From the IMG/VR virus record IMGVR_UViG_3300025641_000040, positions 1-25,226 of that record: 25,226 nucleotides of DNA. The stretch is one strand, 5' to 3'. The DNA comes from a virus. Below, piece after piece: positions 22,935 to 25,226 of the stretch (its first letter is position 1; each line of letters begins with the position of its first letter). The position numbers and the translations under genes are program-made. Below the pieces are notes generated by a model. That model saw nothing but the letters and a program-made list of their open reading frames with translations, ran no database searches and was not told the origin of the DNA.

Positions 22935-24506
22935 TTATTTTCTTTTCATTGTTACTATTGCGTTTGTACTTAATATTGTTGTCGCTACACTTACTGCATT
23001 CTTTAATGCATTCTTTGTAACCTTAGCAGGATCTATAACACCCATCTTATACATATCCCCAAACACTTTGTTTTGAACATCATATCCAAAATTGTAAGGA
23101 ACACTTGCACAAGAACATATCCTGTCTCTTATTTCTTTTATGTTTTCACCTGCATTAGTAAGTATTTGTTCTAATGGTGATATCAAAGCTCCATACATAA
23201 CATCATTAGCATTCCCATCCGCTAACAGTTCAGCACAACGCAACAAAGCTAACCCTCCGCCTGGAAGTATCCCTTCCTCAATCGCAGACTTAACAGCACA
23301 TACCGAATCCTCTACTCGATCATATTTTTCTTTCTGCTCTATATCAGAATCAGCTCCTACATAAATTATTCCTACAGCTCCAGATAATAAAGCAATTCTT
23401 TCAGAAATAAAATCTCTTTCTCTTTTGTCTGAATTGTTTTCCTTCTGAACCTTTAATTCTTCAATTCTAGTTACAGCCTCTTTACTACTCGAATCATTAT
23501 TCATAATTACTGTAGAATTCTGACCTACAATAATTTTGTCTGCATGACCTAAGTCCTCCATAGACAACATCCCAATATTATCTCCCTGTGACTCGCTGAA
23601 ATATTTTGCCCCTATAGCCAACGCAATATCACTCATCAATTCATTTGTCTTGTATCCAAAAGATGGAGGAATAATATTGCATAGCTTTAGGTTATTTTGA
23701 ATAACATTCGCTGCTAAAGTATTTGTTACATTACCTGAACAATTTCCTATAATTAAAAGCTTCTTGTTTTGATTTATTATTGGCTTTAATATATTTTCAA
23801 TCTGAAGTATATTAGTAATCTCCATGTCTGTCATTAAAACATAAACATCATCTAAAATACATTCATCGTTTCTGTGATTATTAATAAACAGCTTTGAAGA
23901 ATATCCCCTGTCAATCTTAATTCCTTTAGTTACCTCGTAGTATGTTTTGTCTGTCTTGCTGTTCTCAACCGTAAGTACTCCGTCTTTACCTAATTCCTTA
24001 TAAGCACTAGCAATCATTTTTCCTATTACATTATCATTGTTAGCAGAAATACTAGCAACATGCTGTAACGTTTTACCTGTAACTTTTTTTGAAGATAAAT
24101 CTAACTCCTTGATTACATTATCAGAAACAACTTTAATATCTCTAATTAACTGTGTAGTGTTAATCTCTGGATTACGCTGTATTAATCGCATACCCTCTTT
24201 TACAATAGCCTCAGTTAATACAATCGCAGTTGTTGTTCCATCTCCTGCAGAAGTAGCAGTTCTATCAGCAGCCTCCTTCATCATAGTAATCGCCAAGTTC
24301 TCTACAGCGTCCTCTAAGTCAATCGACTTAGCAACCGTAACCCCATCCTTAGTAATGGTAATTCCTCCTGTATGATTCTGTGATTCAATTAGTACTGTCT
24401 TGCCAAGTGGCCCTAATGTACTTTTTACTGCTCTGGAAATTGTAGTGATTCCGCTTAATAATTTGTCTCTCCCCTCCTGATCGAAGGATAATTCTTTTGG
24501 ATTCAT
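22935..24506 (-). CDS. groEL: Chaperonin GroEL, divergent phage form
   Basis: This 523-aa chaperonin subunit has all domains in order. ATP site: TLGPLGKTVLIES, Asp54 (TKDGVTVA), Asp89 (AGDGTTTA) and Asp400 (RVED), matching E. coli Asp52, Asp87 and Asp398. The apical domain has helix H (LQIENILKPIINQ) and helix I (GNVTNTLAANVIQNNLK) for substrate and GroES binding. The hinge GILPGGGLALLR is present. The C-terminus ends TMKRK without the Gly-Gly-Met tail. Most striking, the inter-ring segment SPLEQILTNAGENIKE aligns without gaps to E. coli APLRQIVLNCGEEPSV: positions 452, 461, 463 and 464 (R, E, S, V) are here Glu446, Asn455, Lys457 and Glu458. The region matching the other inter-ring contact (E. 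coli Ala109) also differs, with two extra residues. It therefore may not form the standard double ring. Confidence 0.96.
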   Translation of the reverse strand: MNPKELSFDQEGRDKLLSGITTISRAVKSTLGPLGKTVLIESQNHTGGITITKDGVTVAKSIDLEDAVENLAITMMKEAADRTATSAGDGTTTAIVLTEAIVKEGMRLIQRNPEINTTQLIRDIKVVSDNVIKELDLSSKKVTGKTLQHVASISANNDNVIGKMIASAYKELGKDGVLTVENSKTDKTYYEVTKGIKIDRGYSSKLFINNHRNDECILDDVYVLMTDMEITNILQIENILKPIINQNKKLLIIGNCSGNVTNTLAANVIQNNLKLCNIIPPSFGYKTNELMSDIALAIGAKYFSESQGDNIGMLSMEDLGHADKIIVGQNSTVIMNNDSSSKEAVTRIEELKVQKENNSDKRERDFISERIALLSGAVGIIYVGADSDIEQKEKYDRVEDSVCAVKSAIEEGILPGGGLALLRCAELLADGNANDVMYGALISPLEQILTNAGENIKEIRDRICSCASVPYNFGYDVQNKVFGDMYKMGVIDPAKVTKNALKNAVSVATTILSTNAIVTMKRK

Positions 24507-24529
24507 ATTTTCATTTAATTAGATTATTG

Positions 24530-24537
24530 CAAATATA
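24530..24537 (-). promoter_or_regulatory. Bacteroidota-type -7 box (TATATTTG) for groEL
   Basis: The minus strand reads ATTGTATATTTG 24 bases before the groEL ATG. An ATCGACA element (24561-24567) lies about 23 bases upstream, around the -33 region, so a protein bound there could control the operon. Confidence 0.6.
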
Positions 24538-24554
24538 CAATAATAATATAACAT

Positions 24555-24732
24555 GTCGTATGTCGATTTTATTTTTCCCTATATATATATAGTGTTTTAT
24601 ATTAATATATATTTTCTTTTCCCTGTTAAGTTAGTAAAAAATCGACATAATCGACACAAAGTTAATTAAACCCAATGACAGTAAGAGTTTAACGAAAGTC
24701 AAAATCGACACGAAATCGACATAAAATCGACA
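24555..24732. repeat. ATCGACA repeat array with AT-rich block (regulatory or origin candidate)
   Basis: The 301-base gap 24507-24807 has no gene. It contains five plus-strand copies of ATCGACA at 24641, 24650, 24704, 24715 and 24726. The last three are spaced 11 bases, about one helical turn, and the first two are spaced 9. One inverted copy, TGTCGAT, is at 24561, with a partial copy (TGTCGTA) just before it. An AT-rich block with (TA)n lies at about 24580-24615 between the copies. The even spacing suggests a protein bound on one face of DNA: a repressor or activator for groEL, or an iteron-type origin beside an unwinding element. Confidence 0.7.
24657..24664 (-). promoter_or_regulatory. Second -7 box (TAACTTTG) inside the ATCGACA array
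   Basis: The minus strand reads TAACTTTG directly followed by TGTCGATTATGTCGAT, so two repeat copies fall on the expected transcription start. This would be an ideal repressor operator. It could give a longer-leader groEL transcript. Confidence 0.4.
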
Positions 24733-24741
24733 TATTACCAC

Positions 24742-24774
24742 AAAAAAAAAGGGCAAACATAAGTTATACCCTTT
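24742..24774 (-). terminator. Rho-independent terminator of the two right-end genes
   Basis: On the minus strand AAAGGG and CCCTTT (six pairs, 15-base loop) are followed by a run of T extending to 24742. It lies about 33 bases after the stop of the 68-aa gene. Confidence 0.72.
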
Positions 24775-24807
24775 CTCCTGAGAAACACAAATCTAATTGT
24801 GGGAAAA

Positions 24808-25014
24808 TTATTTATATATACTGAAGAAATTTTTCTTAGCCTCAGCTAATTCAATTCCATCTGCAATCATACTAATCTTCTTAGCACGATGTTTAGCATT
24901 TTTAAAACTTGCTAGTTTTTTAATACCCATTTCGTAATAGTCACCATGCCCATCAAGCTCATGCTTGTTACGACTCGACATATACTCTTTCATTATTGGT
25001 CTTTTACTATCCAT
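24808..25014 (-). CDS. Hypothetical basic protein (68 aa)
   Basis: This 68-aa basic, helical protein has KRPIMKEYMSSRNKHELDGH, then GDYYEMGIKKLASFKNAKHR and AKKISMIADGIELAEAKKNF. No membrane segment or metal motif is clear. It begins one base after the stop of the 48-aa gene and is followed by a terminator, so the two form a short operon. I recognise no family; position just upstream of the repeat array makes a DNA-linked role possible but unproved. Confidence 0.68.
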   Translation of the reverse strand: MDSKRPIMKEYMSSRNKHELDGHGDYYEMGIKKLASFKNAKHRAKKISMIADGIELAEAKKNFFSIYK

Positions 25015-25015
25015 A

Positions 25016-25162
25016 TTATTGCCATTTAAAATGTAAACTTATTATTCCTAAATAAAGTACGAACTCTCCATAATCATAATCATCGTCTTTATTAAAAAGA
25101 CTCCAACCTACAGCTAGTCCTATAGAAAGTCTGTTCTGTAATTCTAATTCCCAATTCTCCAT
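25016..25162 (-). CDS. Small hypothetical protein with aromatic/hydrophobic strands (48 aa)
   Basis: The translation is MENWELELQNRLSIGLAVGW, SLFNKDDDYDYGEFVLYLGI and ISLHFKWQ. Two hydrophobic, aromatic stretches flank an acidic DDDYDYGE turn, a beta-hairpin-like pattern ending in W-Q. The arrangement recurs in small unassigned proteins of flavobacterial phages as far as I recall; a membrane or virion surface role is possible. A TATATTTG -7 box ends only four bases before the ATG, so its mRNA may be almost leaderless. Confidence 0.62.
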   Translation of the reverse strand: MENWELELQNRLSIGLAVGWSLFNKDDDYDYGEFVLYLGIISLHFKWQ

Positions 25163-25166
25163 TAGG

Positions 25167-25174
25167 CAAATATA
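25167..25174 (-). promoter_or_regulatory. Bacteroidota-type -7 box (TATATTTG), near-leaderless
   Basis: The minus strand reads TATATTTG, then CCTA and the ATG of the 48-aa gene. With transcription starting about seven bases after the box, the 5' leader would be absent or only a few bases. The remaining 52 bases to the window edge are AT-rich and hold no gene I can support. Confidence 0.5.
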
Positions 25175-25226
25175 CAAAATATATATTACTTATATAGAGG
25201 CTCTGGGTAATAATATAATATACGAC

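Noticed and set aside
22935-24506. Host chromosomal groE operon, meaning the window is bacterial
   Set aside because: The gene order is reversed and interrupted, the GroEL lacks the Gly-Gly-Met tail and has unusual interface residues, and all surroundings are phage structural, packaging and lysis genes.
24555-24732. CRISPR array
   Set aside because: The repeated unit is only seven bases with spacing of 9, 11 and 54 bases; no spacer-repeat structure and no cas genes.

Overview
This window looks like about 25 kb of a tailed-phage genome, or an integrated or assembled copy of one, whose host belongs to the Bacteroidota and is probably a marine flavobacterium. The evidence is the AT-rich composition, repeated -7 boxes of the Bacteroidota type TAnnTTTG (minus-strand TATATTTG, TAACTTTG, TACCTTTG, TATCTTTG) just upstream of gene blocks, and a dense set of phage structural, packaging and lysis genes. 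No tRNA, rRNA, CRISPR array, integrase or ordinary host metabolic gene was seen. All genes but one read on the minus strand, so the biological order runs from the high-coordinate end to the low-coordinate end.

Right end (about 22430-25162). Two small unknown genes (25162 to 24808) end at a rho-independent terminator (24742-24774). Next is a ~300-base non-coding stretch holding short ATCGACA repeats, an AT-rich block and two candidate promoters. It precedes a chaperonin operon: a divergent phage GroEL (523 aa), a 48-aa unknown protein and a short GroES. Its convergent neighbour is the only plus-strand gene, a winged-helix-like putative regulator (21996-22442). The two are separated by a perfect 12-bp hairpin that can serve as a bidirectional terminator.

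Middle right (about 18300-21960). A promoter opposite the regulator starts a run of very small, tightly coupled genes. Several encode Lys/Arg- or Cys-rich proteins of 39-103 aa with compact motifs. Many are joined by TAATG or ATGA overlaps, and several are under 60 aa. Embedded in the run are a virion-like beta protein (20713-21474), a small conserved virion-type protein (19312-19569) and a lysis cassette: small membrane protein, T7-lysozyme-type amidase and holin.

Middle (8655-18270). A promoter and a small coiled-coil gene lead into almost 9.4 kb of fibre or adhesin genes. These are a 990-aa protein with about 30 YadA-head-like repeats, a 209-aa fibre with a HNLGK-type tip, an 828-aa fibre, a 923-aa fibre ending in a peptidase S74 self-cleaving chaperone, and a 147-aa appendage protein.

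Left (1-8631). This is the packaging and head module: a 76-aa unknown, a 188-aa protein that reads as two GroES-like domains in tandem, a 95-aa candidate small terminase, the large terminase, portal, a scaffold-like protein and the major capsid protein, closed by a strong terminator. A further gene runs off the left edge.

The most notable features concern protein folding. The phage GroEL keeps its ATPase residues but has replaced all four inter-ring contact positions that, when mutated in E. coli GroEL, give single rings. The genome also carries a canonical-type short GroES and a separate fused double-GroES protein inside the head module.
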